Below the pieces are notes generated by a model. It worked only from the letters and a program-made list of their open reading frames with translations, was not told the DNA's origin and ran no database searches. Position numbers and translations under genes: made by a program. This document shows positions 53,306 through 61,522 of a stretch of 64,000 bases of DNA, piece after piece (the first letter of the stretch is position 1; every line of letters starts with the position of its first letter). This stretch comes from Erythrobacter insulae (GTDB lineage: Bacteria; Pseudomonadota; Alphaproteobacteria; Sphingomonadales; Sphingomonadaceae), in contig NZ_VHJK01000001.1 of NCBI RefSeq assembly GCF_007004095.1, forward strand, positions 1,306,501-1,370,500, in the 5' to 3' direction.

Positions 53306-54925
53306 ATGCACGATCTTTCGCGCAGGGTGATCAAATTTGCGGATGACTGGCCGAAACTGACTGCGCTCCTGCTTGGTCTGATATCGGCCATGGGCTACCC
53401 GCCTGTTCATGGTTGGTGGATAGCGCTGCCCGCGCTGGCGCTCTTAATTGGACACCTTTATCGCGCGCAGACTTGGCGCTCGGCGTTTGGGCGCGGCTGG
53501 TTGTTTGGCTGGGTTCACCTGACTCTGGCGAATAACTGGATCGCCACAGCCTTCACCCATCAGGCGAAGATGCCGGAATTCCTCGGCTGGATCGCGGTGC
53601 CGTTACTCTGCGTGTATCTTGCACTTTATCCTGCGATTGCGGCTCTTTTTGCGCATTTGATTGCGCGCAGACCCGGAGTGTTTCGGTTTGGAGCCGTTTT
53701 GTCGGGTGGCTGGATCATCACCGAATGGGCGAGAAGTTGGGCTTTTACAGGTTACCCTTGGCCCCCACTCGGCCTGATCTTGCTAGGCAGTTGGCAATCA
53801 CCGGGGATTGCGGGTCTTTTGCCCTGGCTTGGAACCTATGCGCTATCGGGGCTGACTGTTGTGATCGGCGCTGTCTTGTTGGCGTGTGCGATGCACAAAC
53901 GGGCCGTGCTGCTTGCCGGATTTGGTGCGGCGATTGTGGGTGCGATGATGTTTCCAATTCCCAATCCGGATATGTCGCCCGATACGGCAACGCTGGGTGT
54001 GAACTATACTTTGGTACAGCCTTTGTTGACGCAGGACGAGATCAACGACCCGACAAAGTTTGAAGAACAATTTGCGCGTATAACCGATTTGACGATGCCG
54101 GGCCGAGACGGGTCGAGAGTGGTTCTTTGGCCCGAAAGCGCCGTGCCCGACTATCTCGAAGACGGCTATCCGCTGCGTTACTATGATCGGATGACCGTCA
54201 GCGGTGACCCAGATTTCGCCCGCAAACGGATTGGTTCTGTGATTGGGCCGGAGTCGAGCCTTTTGACAGGCGCAGTGAATCTCGATTTTCAGGAGAAAGC
54301 GGGCATTGTCAGCGTCGTAAGCGCACGCAATTCGGTGCTCGCTCTGAATGGTGCCGGTGATATTACCGGCCATTACGCAAAGGCGCACCTCGTACCTTAC
54401 GGCGAATATTTGCCAATGCGGGGAATTCTGGAACCGCTCGGGCTCACCCGGTTAGTCGCTGGATCAATAGACTATAAAGAAGGCCCCGGCCCAGCCACGA
54501 TTGATCTGGGTGAGCACGGCAAAGCGGGCATTCAGATCTGTTATGAAATCGTGTTCTCTGGCCAGGTTGTCGATCGGGCCAATCGCCCCGATTATATCTT
54601 CAATCCATCAAATGATGGCTGGTTTGGCATGTGGGGTCCGCCTCAGCATCTGGCGCAAGCGAGATTGCGCGCAATAGAAGAGGGTTTGCCGGTCCTGAGA
54701 TCGACGACCACGGGGATCAGCGCGGTGATCGACGCGAATGGTATCGTGCGGCAATCCATCGCCTCTGGTCAGGCCGGTTCCGTTTCGGGGATTATCCCGC
54801 CAGCGCGCCGAGCGACGCTCTTTGCCACATACGGCAATGCGGTCCCGCTGGTCTGGGCATTCTTGCTAATTTTGATCGGTCTTGGGCTCCCAAGAATGCT
54901 TGCACTGGCTCGTCTCCAACGCTAG
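53306..54925 (+). CDS. lnt: apolipoprotein N-acyltransferase
   Basis: Inner membrane enzyme of 539 aa that N-acylates lipoproteins after signal-peptide removal. About seven to eight hydrophobic segments in the first 220 residues precede a periplasmic nitrilase domain with the Glu-Lys-Cys triad: Glu about 276 (WPESAVPDY), Lys about 358 (YAKAHLVPYGEY) and Cys about 411 (IQICYE). ATG 53306 is preferred over TTG 53303. Its substrates here include the sodC and substrate-binding lipoproteins. Confidence 0.95.
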   Translation: MHDLSRRVIKFADDWPKLTALLLGLISAMGYPPVHGWWIALPALALLIGHLYRAQTWRSAFGRGWLFGWVHLTLANNWIATAFTHQAKMPEFLGWIAVPLLCVYLALYPAIAALFAHLIARRPGVFRFGAVLSGGWIITEWARSWAFTGYPWPPLGLILLGSWQSPGIAGLLPWLGTYALSGLTVVIGAVLLACAMHKRAVLLAGFGAAIVGAMMFPIPNPDMSPDTATLGVNYTLVQPLLTQDEINDPTKFEEQFARITDLTMPGRDGSRVVLWPESAVPDYLEDGYPLRYYDRMTVSGDPDFARKRIGSVIGPESSLLTGAVNLDFQEKAGIVSVVSARNSVLALNGAGDITGHYAKAHLVPYGEYLPMRGILEPLGLTRLVAGSIDYKEGPGPATIDLGEHGKAGIQICYEIVFSGQVVDRANRPDYIFNPSNDGWFGMWGPPQHLAQARLRAIEEGLPVLRSTTTGISAVIDANGIVRQSIASGQAGSVSGIIPPARRATLFATYGNAVPLVWAFLLILIGLGLPRMLALARLQR

Positions 54926-54938
54926 AGCGCTCTGCAAG

Positions 54939-54968
54939 ACATAAAGATTTCCTTATATCTCTATAAGG
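54939..54968 (+). promoter_or_regulatory. overlapping inverted repeats upstream of metK (possible ArsR/SahR-type operator)
   Basis: Two AT-rich palindromes overlap: an imperfect one (ATAAAGATTTCCTTAT, 54941-54956) and a perfect one (CCTTATA, 4-nt loop, TATAAGG, 54951-54968). The first resembles the SAM/SAH-cycle operator of SahR-like ArsR regulators known in proteobacteria (from memory). The repeat sits 51 bp before metK. Confidence 0.45.
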
Positions 54969-55018
54969 ACCTCGATCCGACTTACGACATTCCCTCGCGG
55001 AAACTCCAAGGAATTCTC

Positions 55019-56266
55019 ATGCGCAGCGATTTTCTCTTCACCTCTGAAAGCGTCTCTGAAGGCCACCCGGATAAGGTTTCGGATCAGATTTCGGATGCCA
55101 TTGTTGACCTGATGTTGGCCAAGGACCCTGAAGCGCGGGTGGCCTGTGAGACCATGACCACAACGCAGCGCGTGATCCTGTCCGGTGAAATTCGCTGTGC
55201 TCCCATGTATGATGAGCATAACGAAGAATGGGCGGTCAACGGCGCCTGGGCGCCTGGGGCCAAGGAAGAAATCGAACAGGCTGTGCGCAGCACCGTGCGC
55301 GATATCGGATATGAGCAGGATGGTTTTCACTGGAAGACCCTGACCTTTGAAAACCACCTACACGGCCAATCCGATCACATTGCGCAGGGCGTTGATGCCG
55401 GAGCCGACGGCTCCAACAAAGACGAAGGCGCCGGCGATCAGGGTATCATGTTCGGGTTCGCATGCGATGAAACGCCGGACCTGATGCCGGCGACACTCGA
55501 TTACAGTCACAAAATTCTGGAGCGGTTGGCTGCCGATCGCCATTCCGGCGCAGTGCCATTCCTTGAGCCTGATGCGAAAAGCCAGGTTACGCTGCGTTAT
55601 GTGGACGGAAAGCCTGTCGCCTGCACCGCCCTCGTTGTTTCGACCCAGCATGCCGAGGGTTATGACAAAGGCGAAAAAGAAGCCGAGCTGAAAGCGTATG
55701 TCAGAGATGTCGTCGCCGACATTCTGCCCGATGGTTTCCTGTCCGATGACACGCAATGGCACATCAACCCGACAGGCAGTTTTGTAATTGGCGGACCGGA
55801 TGGAGATGCCGGGCTGACAGGTCGCAAAATCATTGTTGATACCTATGGCGGCGCAAGCCCGCATGGCGGCGGCGCGTTTAGCGGCAAAGATCCAACCAAG
55901 GTTGACCGGAGCGCGGCCTATATCACGCGTTATCTGGCCAAGAATGTTGTTGCCGCCGGTCTTGCGACGCGCTGCACCATTCAAATCGCCTACGCAATCG
56001 GAGTATCGGAGCCGCTTTCGCTGTATGTCGATACGCACGGCACCAATACTGCCGAATATGATGATGCAGCGATAGAAAAAGCGATCAAAAGCATCGCCAA
56101 ACTGGGTGGATTGACACCCCGTGGCATCCGCACCCATCTGGGTCTGAACAAACCTATCTATCGCAAAACGGCGGCTTATGGCCACTTCGGCCGGGTTGCA
56201 GATGGTGATTTCTTCCCTTGGGAAAAGACTGACCTTGTCGATGATTTGAAGGCAGCTCTCGCCTAA
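55019..56266 (+). CDS. metK: S-adenosylmethionine synthetase
   Basis: Makes SAM from methionine and ATP, 415 aa, some 30 residues longer than the E. coli enzyme through internal loops, as is common in alphaproteobacteria. Family motifs [15 protein letters not shown], the [10 protein letters not shown] loop and [19 protein letters not shown] are intact. ATG 55019 follows AAGGA. Confidence 0.96.
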   Translation: MRSDFLFTSESVSEGHPDKVSDQISDAIVDLMLAKDPEARVACETMTTTQRVILSGEIRCAPMYDEHNEEWAVNGAWAPGAKEEIEQAVRSTVRDIGYEQDGFHWKTLTFENHLHGQSDHIAQGVDAGADGSNKDEGAGDQGIMFGFACDETPDLMPATLDYSHKILERLAADRHSGAVPFLEPDAKSQVTLRYVDGKPVACTALVVSTQHAEGYDKGEKEAELKAYVRDVVADILPDGFLSDDTQWHINPTGSFVIGGPDGDAGLTGRKIIVDTYGGASPHGGGAFSGKDPTKVDRSAAYITRYLAKNVVAAGLATRCTIQIAYAIGVSEPLSLYVDTHGTNTAEYDDAAIEKAIKSIAKLGGLTPRGIRTHLGLNKPIYRKTAAYGHFGRVADGDFFPWEKTDLVDDLKAALA

Positions 56267-56286
56267 TCTGCTAAGCGCCGCTGATT

Positions 56287-57489
56287 ATGGTGGCGATTGC
56301 AACTGAACCGGGCAGGCCCGAACGAATTACCGAGCTAGACGCGCTACGCGGGCTTGCTGTGATCGGCATTGTCTGGATGAACGTCTACATCTTCGCGCTC
56401 CCCTCGCAGGCCTATTATAATCCTGCTGTCTGGGGCGGGGAGGGTGCAGTTGATCGGATCATTTGGGCGACCAGTTTCGTTTTCATCGAAGACAAGTTTC
56501 GAACATTGTTCGCCATGCTTTTCGGTGCAGGATGCCTGATTCTTCTCGAGCGCGAGAAGGAGCGACCATGGCAAAGGCACTTTGCCCGCATGGCTGTTTT
56601 GCTTGCGATCGGGATTGCCCATTCAACACTGTTGGCAAACAACGATGTGCTGCGCGCATACGCCATGGCGGGAGCGGTGTTGCCATTTCTGGCGCAATTG
56701 TCCCACCGCGCGCTTTATGCGGTCGCGATTGGTTTTGTTGCAGTCCATGTTGGTGGCGGAATGGTCGCTTTTGGCAGTGTAGTGGTTGATTATTATGCTG
56801 GCCGCCTTGGCAGCGATGCGTCGCTTTTCGCGTTAAGAAACTTTGGTGATGATGCACCGGCTGTCCGAAATGCGCTTGAGCTTGGCCGGGAAGGCTTTGC
56901 AGAGCGGGTTGCGCGGCGCGCCGCTGGCATCCCGTCACAGCTCTGGGCGATCTCTGCATCGCTGCCGATAAATTTGGCAGCGATGGCGCTTGGCATGGCG
57001 CTATGGAAGGACCGGATGTTGGCGCGCGAATGGCGGACGTTTCGGTTGCAGCGGCTGGCGGCGTTCTGTGCGATTATTGCGATCCCTGCCTTGCTCGCGC
57101 TGGCGTGGTGGATTTCCTATGAAGGATTTCCCGGTTCGATTGTCGGCCCCGTTGCTCTGATCGTATCTGCGCCGTTCGATACATTGCTTGGCTTGACCTA
57201 TGCTGCATTGGCGATGGCATTCTTTACGAAAAGCGGCCCTATAACAGGGATACTGGCCAATGTAGGACGGCTATCTCTTACCAATTATGTTATGACCAGC
57301 GTGATCCTCGCCGGGATATTTGCAAGCTGGGGGCTTGGTCTGTTTGGACAGGTTAGCCGGACGCAGGCCTTCATGCTCGGCTTTGTTCCGATTGCCGGCA
57401 TGCTGATCTGGTCGCCAGCGTGGACCCGGCGATTGGGAAACGGCCCGCTCGAGCGGTTATGGCGTCAATTGGCGCGGCTTATCGCCTAA
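56287..57489 (+). CDS. DUF418 family inner membrane protein
   Basis: A 400-residue membrane protein with about nine hydrophobic segments, of the DUF418/YeiB group related to acyltransferases. The N-terminal LDALRGLAVIGIVWMN and the C-terminal NVGRLSLTNYVMTSVI are the family landmarks. Function unknown; links to membrane lipid or drug responses have been proposed for relatives. It follows metK by 20 bp and overlaps the convergent CoA-transferase gene by 4 bp. Confidence 0.9.
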   Translation: MVAIATEPGRPERITELDALRGLAVIGIVWMNVYIFALPSQAYYNPAVWGGEGAVDRIIWATSFVFIEDKFRTLFAMLFGAGCLILLEREKERPWQRHFARMAVLLAIGIAHSTLLANNDVLRAYAMAGAVLPFLAQLSHRALYAVAIGFVAVHVGGGMVAFGSVVVDYYAGRLGSDASLFALRNFGDDAPAVRNALELGREGFAERVARRAAGIPSQLWAISASLPINLAAMALGMALWKDRMLAREWRTFRLQRLAAFCAIIAIPALLALAWWISYEGFPGSIVGPVALIVSAPFDTLLGLTYAALAMAFFTKSGPITGILANVGRLSLTNYVMTSVILAGIFASWGLGLFGQVSRTQAFMLGFVPIAGMLIWSPAWTRRLGNGPLERLWRQLARLIA

Positions 57490-58649
57490 TTGTCCTCGCC
57501 CAAAATCGGGGAAGGGCGATCAAGCGCGAGTTCAGCGTGTGAGAAAGTGAAGGGCGATCGCACTCCGGGCATACCGCCAAGATCGACGCGCAGACCGCGC
57601 GCGATCACCTGCGGGTCGCCGAACACTTCGTCGAGATCATTGATCGGGCCTGCTGGCACTCCATGCTCTTTGCACAAAGCCAGCAAGTCCGCCTTTGTCC
57701 GTTTGGATGTCTCGGCAGCGATCTCTGCATCCAGCAATGCGGCATTTGCGACGCGGCCCGCATTGCTTGAAAAATCGGGATTGTCGATCCAGTCCTGCCG
57801 CCCGAACAAATCAGCCAGTTTCACAAACAAGCCATCATTGGCAGGAGCCAGAATGACGTGACCATCGCTGACAGGAAACACTCCATACGGAGCGACCTGA
57901 GCATGCGCGTTGCCCATGCGCGGCGGGTTTTTTCCGGTGTTCAGAAAATAGCTCGCCTGATTGGCCAGAAGCGCGACAGAGCAATCCATCAATGACATGT
58001 CGAGGTGCTGCCCGCGCCCCTGAAACGGGCCAGCGCGCTCGCGCTGGAGCAAGGCCGCCTGAATGCCGTTTGCCGCCCACGTGCCTGTGGTCAGATCGGA
58101 GATTGAAATGCCCATTTTCATAGGCTCTCCGTCAGGCTCACCGGTGACCGACATGAAACCGCTCATTCCTTGAATTACAAAGTCATAGCCCGCTTCATGA
58201 GCGCGCGGTCCCGTTTGACCAAAACCTGTGATCGAACAATAGACGAGTCCCGGGTTCGGGGCCGAAAGGCTCGCGTAATCAAGGCCGAACTTCGTGAGGC
58301 TACCCGTCTTGAAATTCTCGATTACGACATCGGCATCCCGGCAGAGATCACGGACCCGCACAAGGTCGGCTTCTTCGCGAAAATCTGCGATTATTGATCG
58401 CTTTCCGCGGTTACAAGCGTGATAATAGGCGGCCTCGCGGTGGACCGTCCCGCCTGCGTCTGTCCTTTCAACCCAAGGCGGGCCCCACAGCCGGGTGCCG
58501 TCGCCTTCGGGGCTTTCAACTTTGATCACATCGGCGCCAAGGTCGGCAAGGATTTGTCCAGCCCACGGCCCGGCAAGCACGCGGGCAAGCTCAACGACTT
58601 TCAACCCCGCCAGCGGCGAATTTTGATTGCGGGGCTGGTCCAGCCACAT
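57486..58649 (-). CDS. CaiB/BaiF family CoA-transferase (class III)
   Basis: A 387-residue class-III CoA-transferase. The catalytic Asp region appears as GVVYCSITGFGQTGPRA-type sequence, with LAGPWAGQILADLGADVIKVE near the N-terminus and NRGKRSIIADF following. Donor and acceptor cannot be read from sequence. It ends the scoA-HAD-scoB operon and starts 4 bp after scoB, suggesting acetoacetate or branched-acid activation (inference). ATG 58649 is preferred to the extended frame to 58730. Confidence 0.9.
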   Translation of the reverse strand: MWLDQPRNQNSPLAGLKVVELARVLAGPWAGQILADLGADVIKVESPEGDGTRLWGPPWVERTDAGGTVHREAAYYHACNRGKRSIIADFREEADLVRVRDLCRDADVVIENFKTGSLTKFGLDYASLSAPNPGLVYCSITGFGQTGPRAHEAGYDFVIQGMSGFMSVTGEPDGEPMKMGISISDLTTGTWAANGIQAALLQRERAGPFQGRGQHLDMSLMDCSVALLANQASYFLNTGKNPPRMGNAHAQVAPYGVFPVSDGHVILAPANDGLFVKLADLFGRQDWIDNPDFSSNAGRVANAALLDAEIAAETSKRTKADLLALCKEHGVPAGPINDLDEVFGDPQVIARGLRVDLGGMPGVRSPFTFSHAELALDRPSPILGEDN

Positions 58650-58653
58650 GGGA

Positions 58654-59319
58654 TCAGACGCTCTCCAAAGCGATTTCAAATGCGCCGGTTGTCTTTGCCT
58701 TGATTTCCTCTGTGGTGATGCCCGGGGCAAGCTCTATCAGACGGAAGGGTTCCCCCTTTGAGGGACGCTGAAAGACGCCGAGATTGGTAATGATCATATC
58801 GACCACACCCGCTCCGGTAAGGGGCAAGGTGCATTCAGGAATGAACTTGGGACTACCGTCTTTAGCGTTGTGATCCATCACGACGATAATCTTCTTCACG
58901 CCTGCGACCAGATCCATTGCGCCGCCCATGCCTTTGATCATCTTGCCAGGGATCATCCAATTCGCGATGTCGCCGTTCTCCGCGACTTCCATCGCGCCCA
59001 GAACGGTCAGGTCAATGTGGCCACCGCGAATCATGGCAAAGCTGGTCGCGCTGTCGAAATAGGCGCTGTGGGGCAGCTCGCTAATGGTCTGCTTGCCAGC
59101 ATTGATCAGATCGGGGTCAACTTCGTCATCATAGGGGAAGGGGCCAATACCCAGCATCCCGTTTTCACTTTGCAGCGTCACCAGCATACCTTCGGGAATG
59201 TGGTTCGCTACCAAGGTCGGGATACCAATGCCAAGATTGACATAATAGCCATCCTGCAATTCCTGCGCGGCGCGCGCGGCCATCTGATCGCGGGTCCATC
59301 CATTCACTTCTTGAGTCAT
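58654..59319 (-). CDS. scoB: 3-oxoacid CoA-transferase subunit B
   Basis: B subunit (221 aa) of succinyl-CoA:3-ketoacid CoA-transferase, with the catalytic Glu in the [11 protein letters not shown] motif. Typical [11 protein letters not shown] and the C-terminal AKTTG follow. Its partner scoA is separated by the HAD-like lipoprotein gene; the scoB start overlaps that gene's stop by one base. The enzyme moves CoA between succinate and acetoacetate in ketone-body/PHB use. Confidence 0.94.
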   Translation of the reverse strand: MTQEVNGWTRDQMAARAAQELQDGYYVNLGIGIPTLVANHIPEGMLVTLQSENGMLGIGPFPYDDEVDPDLINAGKQTISELPHSAYFDSATSFAMIRGGHIDLTVLGAMEVAENGDIANWMIPGKMIKGMGGAMDLVAGVKKIIVVMDHNAKDGSPKFIPECTLPLTGAGVVDMIITNLGVFQRPSKGEPFRLIELAPGITTEEIKAKTTGAFEIALESV

Positions 59320-60254
59320 TATTTGGGCTTTCCGTCTGGAGTTTGCATGGCATTTGGTGAGCCCGGCATCTCCGCCGGGGCTGTGTCGGTTGCATCGTTA
59401 ACTGGTTGACCGGATTGGGTTTCTTGCGCGTCATCCAGCGTGTCGGAACCGATCAGAAACCAGCCATTGTTGATCAGTTTTTCGAGCCTGAATGCGGCTT
59501 CACGGTTTGAAAGATAATCATACAGTTCGTCAAAATCGCGCCGGTTGTCCCCTGCGATCGCGATCAAGCAGGTTTCGCTCGCGAATTCTTTACGCCGCGT
59601 TTGCTTGCGATCACCGGGATAGCGCATCAACAAAAGGGTGTCTTGAGCGTCGGGGTCTAGCCCGGAACGCGTCAAAGCGGCGCGAACCACGTCCGCATCG
59701 GCCGCAGAGTTGGCGGAGATCCACGCAATCTCAACCCCCTCGCTTCGCAGCACCTTAAGGCTCAGCGCGATCGAGGTTGATGTCGGCAGAGCTGACCGAG
59801 CCGTGAAAGTTTCTTGGCCGGGATCAAGATCAATAAGCACGGCAGGGTTGCGATCGCTGGCCGGTTTGCAATCAATGCGCCGTCCATCGAGAGATGCAGA
59901 ATCGCTGAGCACCGCGGAAGGCAAAGGCTGTTCATTTTCCGAGAACAGATATGCCTGCTGTGTCGAATAGCGGATGAATTCATCAAGACGCGGGGATTGG
60001 CGCGACCGATCAGCAAATTCGGTGGCCGCTGGCTGAACAGCGAAAGGTGCGGCGCGTTGCGGGCCGTCTAAGCTCGGTTCGCCATTAGCGAGCGCGGCCT
60101 TGTTGTCGGGCAGACCTGGCAATGATTGTTGCTCCGCCTCGACCATGACGTTGCCGCGCGTTTCTGAACGAGCTAGCGCCCCTCCCGCGACAATCGGGAT
60201 GACCGCAGCGACACAGCCCGAAAGTGACAGGCCCGCCACTATCAGAACAATCAA
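59319..60254 (-). CDS. HAD-like acid phosphatase-fold lipoprotein between scoA and scoB
   Basis: A 311-residue predicted lipoprotein. The N-terminal hydrophobic stretch ends in the lipobox LSGC (Cys14). The rest resembles class-B/HAD acid phosphatases: motif [10 protein letters not shown] (Asp142, Asp144; the usual +4 Thr is replaced by Gly), motif II WISANS (Ser183), motif III around Lys217/222 and motif [13 protein letters not shown] (Asp236, Asp240). Both catalytic aspartates persist, so activity is possible. The start is uncertain: TTG 60254 gives a short signal lacking basic residues. A tail of about 50 disordered residues ends it. Confidence 0.65.
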   Translation of the reverse strand: MIVLIVAGLSLSGCVAAVIPIVAGGALARSETRGNVMVEAEQQSLPGLPDNKAALANGEPSLDGPQRAAPFAVQPAATEFADRSRQSPRLDEFIRYSTQQAYLFSENEQPLPSAVLSDSASLDGRRIDCKPASDRNPAVLIDLDPGQETFTARSALPTSTSIALSLKVLRSEGVEIAWISANSAADADVVRAALTRSGLDPDAQDTLLLMRYPGDRKQTRRKEFASETCLIAIAGDNRRDFDELYDYLSNREAAFRLEKLINNGWFLIGSDTLDDAQETQSGQPVNDATDTAPAEMPGSPNAMQTPDGKPK

Positions 60255-60274
60255 GGTGGGGGCGGTCAGGCGAA

Positions 60275-60997
60275 TTAGGCTGTCTCCCGCTCCCGTGTCG
60301 TGCGGAATTCAATTTGCTTGTCGTAAGGTGCGCCCACAATCATGCGGTTCACAAACACGCCCGGAAGGTGAATTGCATCGGGATCAAGCGATCCTGCAGG
60401 CACGATTTCCTCAACTTCGACAACGCAGATTTTGCCGCAGGTGGCCGCAGGTTGGTTGAAGTTGCGAGCGGTCTTGCGGAACATGAGATTGCCCGTCTCA
60501 TCGGCTTTCCATGCTTTGACAATCGCCAAATCGGCAAAGATGCCGCGTTCCATTATGTAAGTGGAATCGATCCCGTCGCGATCGGCAAAGACCTTGTGCT
60601 CCTTGCCCTCTGCTACCTGTGTGCCGACGCCGGTTTTGGTGTAGAATCCCGGGATACCCGCACCGCCAGCCCGCATTCTCTCCGCCAATGTGCCCTGCGG
60701 GCAGAATTCAACTTCCAACTCCCCCGCCAGAAACTGGCGTTCAAACTCTTTGTTTTCGCCGACATAGGAAGAGATCATCTTCTTGACCTGCCGTGTGCGC
60801 AGCAATTTCCCGATACCTTCATTGTCTATCCCCGCATTGTTGCTGGCAAAGGTCAGGCCGGTGGCCCCGCTGTCGCGGATCGCATCGAGCAGACGTTCGG
60901 GAATGCCGCAAAGGCCAAACCCTCCGGCTGCGATCAAAATATCATTTTTAATCACACCTTCGAGTGCGCTGGCCGCATCGGGAAAGAGCTTGCTCAT
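60275..60997 (-). CDS. scoA: 3-oxoacid CoA-transferase subunit A
   Basis: A subunit (240 aa) of the succinyl-CoA:3-ketoacid CoA-transferase, with AAGGFGLCGIPE near the N-terminus and GGAGIPGFYTKTGVGT in the middle, both family features. ATG 60997 follows AGGTG; the longer frame to 61018 is rejected. First gene of the four-gene minus-strand operon, reading away from the intergenic region with the small RNA. Confidence 0.94.
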   Translation of the reverse strand: MSKLFPDAASALEGVIKNDILIAAGGFGLCGIPERLLDAIRDSGATGLTFASNNAGIDNEGIGKLLRTRQVKKMISSYVGENKEFERQFLAGELEVEFCPQGTLAERMRAGGAGIPGFYTKTGVGTQVAEGKEHKVFADRDGIDSTYIMERGIFADLAIVKAWKADETGNLMFRKTARNFNQPAATCGKICVVEVEEIVPAGSLDPDAIHLPGVFVNRMIVGAPYDKQIEFRTTRERETA

Positions 60998-61238
60998 AAA
61001 AAACACCTGTTCATTCAAACGAGAAAGTGCGGGTTTTTGGAACCCGATCTGGTTTGCGTGATTAAAGTGTCAAAAGCGCTGTGTCACGCATTGCGGTACC
61101 AACGGCGTCATGTTGCAGACCAAACGGGCCTTTCCCCAGGGTCTCTGCCAAAAAAATAGCCAGAAAATGCCCGGATGCCTAATTTGCAGGCAGATAATTT
61201 GCGAAAAATGCTACAAAAGTCAACCAATAGAACCAAAG

Positions 61239-61255
61239 ATTGCAATTTTTGCAAT
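61239..61255. promoter_or_regulatory. perfect inverted repeat (possible operator)
   Basis: ATTGCAA and TTGCAAT separated by TTT. It lies in AT-rich sequence about 240 bp before scoA and about 60 bp before the probable small RNA. It could bind a regulator of either; TGC-type motifs are known for PhaR in alphaproteobacteria, a weak parallel only. Confidence 0.4.
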
Positions 61256-61271
61256 AAACCATGCGCCTTTC

Positions 61272-61371
61272 GCACTTGCGAAAAGTGAGCAAGTGCAACA
61301 TATCTCTTCGTGCCTTTTAGGCATCCTCTCCCAAACTTTTTTAGCCCGGCCTTTGTGCCGGGCTTTTTTTT
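61272..61371 (+). ncRNA. probable small RNA (αr8/MmgR-like architecture)
   Basis: A plus-strand terminator with no gene before it marks the end of an unannotated transcript. Upstream lie a hairpin at 61272-61296 (GCACTTGC with GCAAGTGC), which could be either part of the RNA or a dyad over its promoter, a small hairpin TGCC-TTTTA-GGCA (61311-61323), and an exposed CCTCTCCC (61325-61332) complementary to ribosome-binding sites. This order resembles the alphaproteobacterial suhB/MmgR (αr8) RNA group (from memory). The 5' end is uncertain: about 61272 or about 61300-61310. Confidence 0.6.
61343..61371 (+). terminator. strong intrinsic terminator of the small RNA
   Basis: Perfect 8-bp stem (AGCCCGGC with GCCGGGCT, 6-nt loop) followed by eight T residues. 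No upstream plus-strand coding gene exists within 340 bp. Confidence 0.88.
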
Positions 61372-61522
61372 GGTCTTGATCCTGGTGCTTGGCGTCTTCA
61401 CTTGGGTTTTTGTTTGCCGCGCGTTCAACTTTTGCGCGCAGCAGGCTTTTTTCTCCGACTCGTATCTTGCTACGGGTGTCAGCGTGAGAAACGAATCGAT
61501 GAGTTCGAGAGGAATATAATCA

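Larger units (their letters stand above)
60998..61522. other. 525-bp intergenic region between scoA and the CDC48-like gene
   Basis: A long, AT-rich, protein-free stretch holding the scoA promoter, an inverted repeat, a probable small RNA with its terminator, and the leader of the AAA ATPase. A second, weaker hairpin (GCGCG, loop, CGCGC) with outer GCC/GGC and TTTTTT lies at 61416-61452 in that leader. No known riboswitch was recognised. Confidence 0.6.

Noticed and set aside
54926-55018. metK leader considered as a SAM riboswitch
   Set aside because: I could not match the conserved core of any SAM riboswitch class by eye; the palindromes look more like a protein operator.
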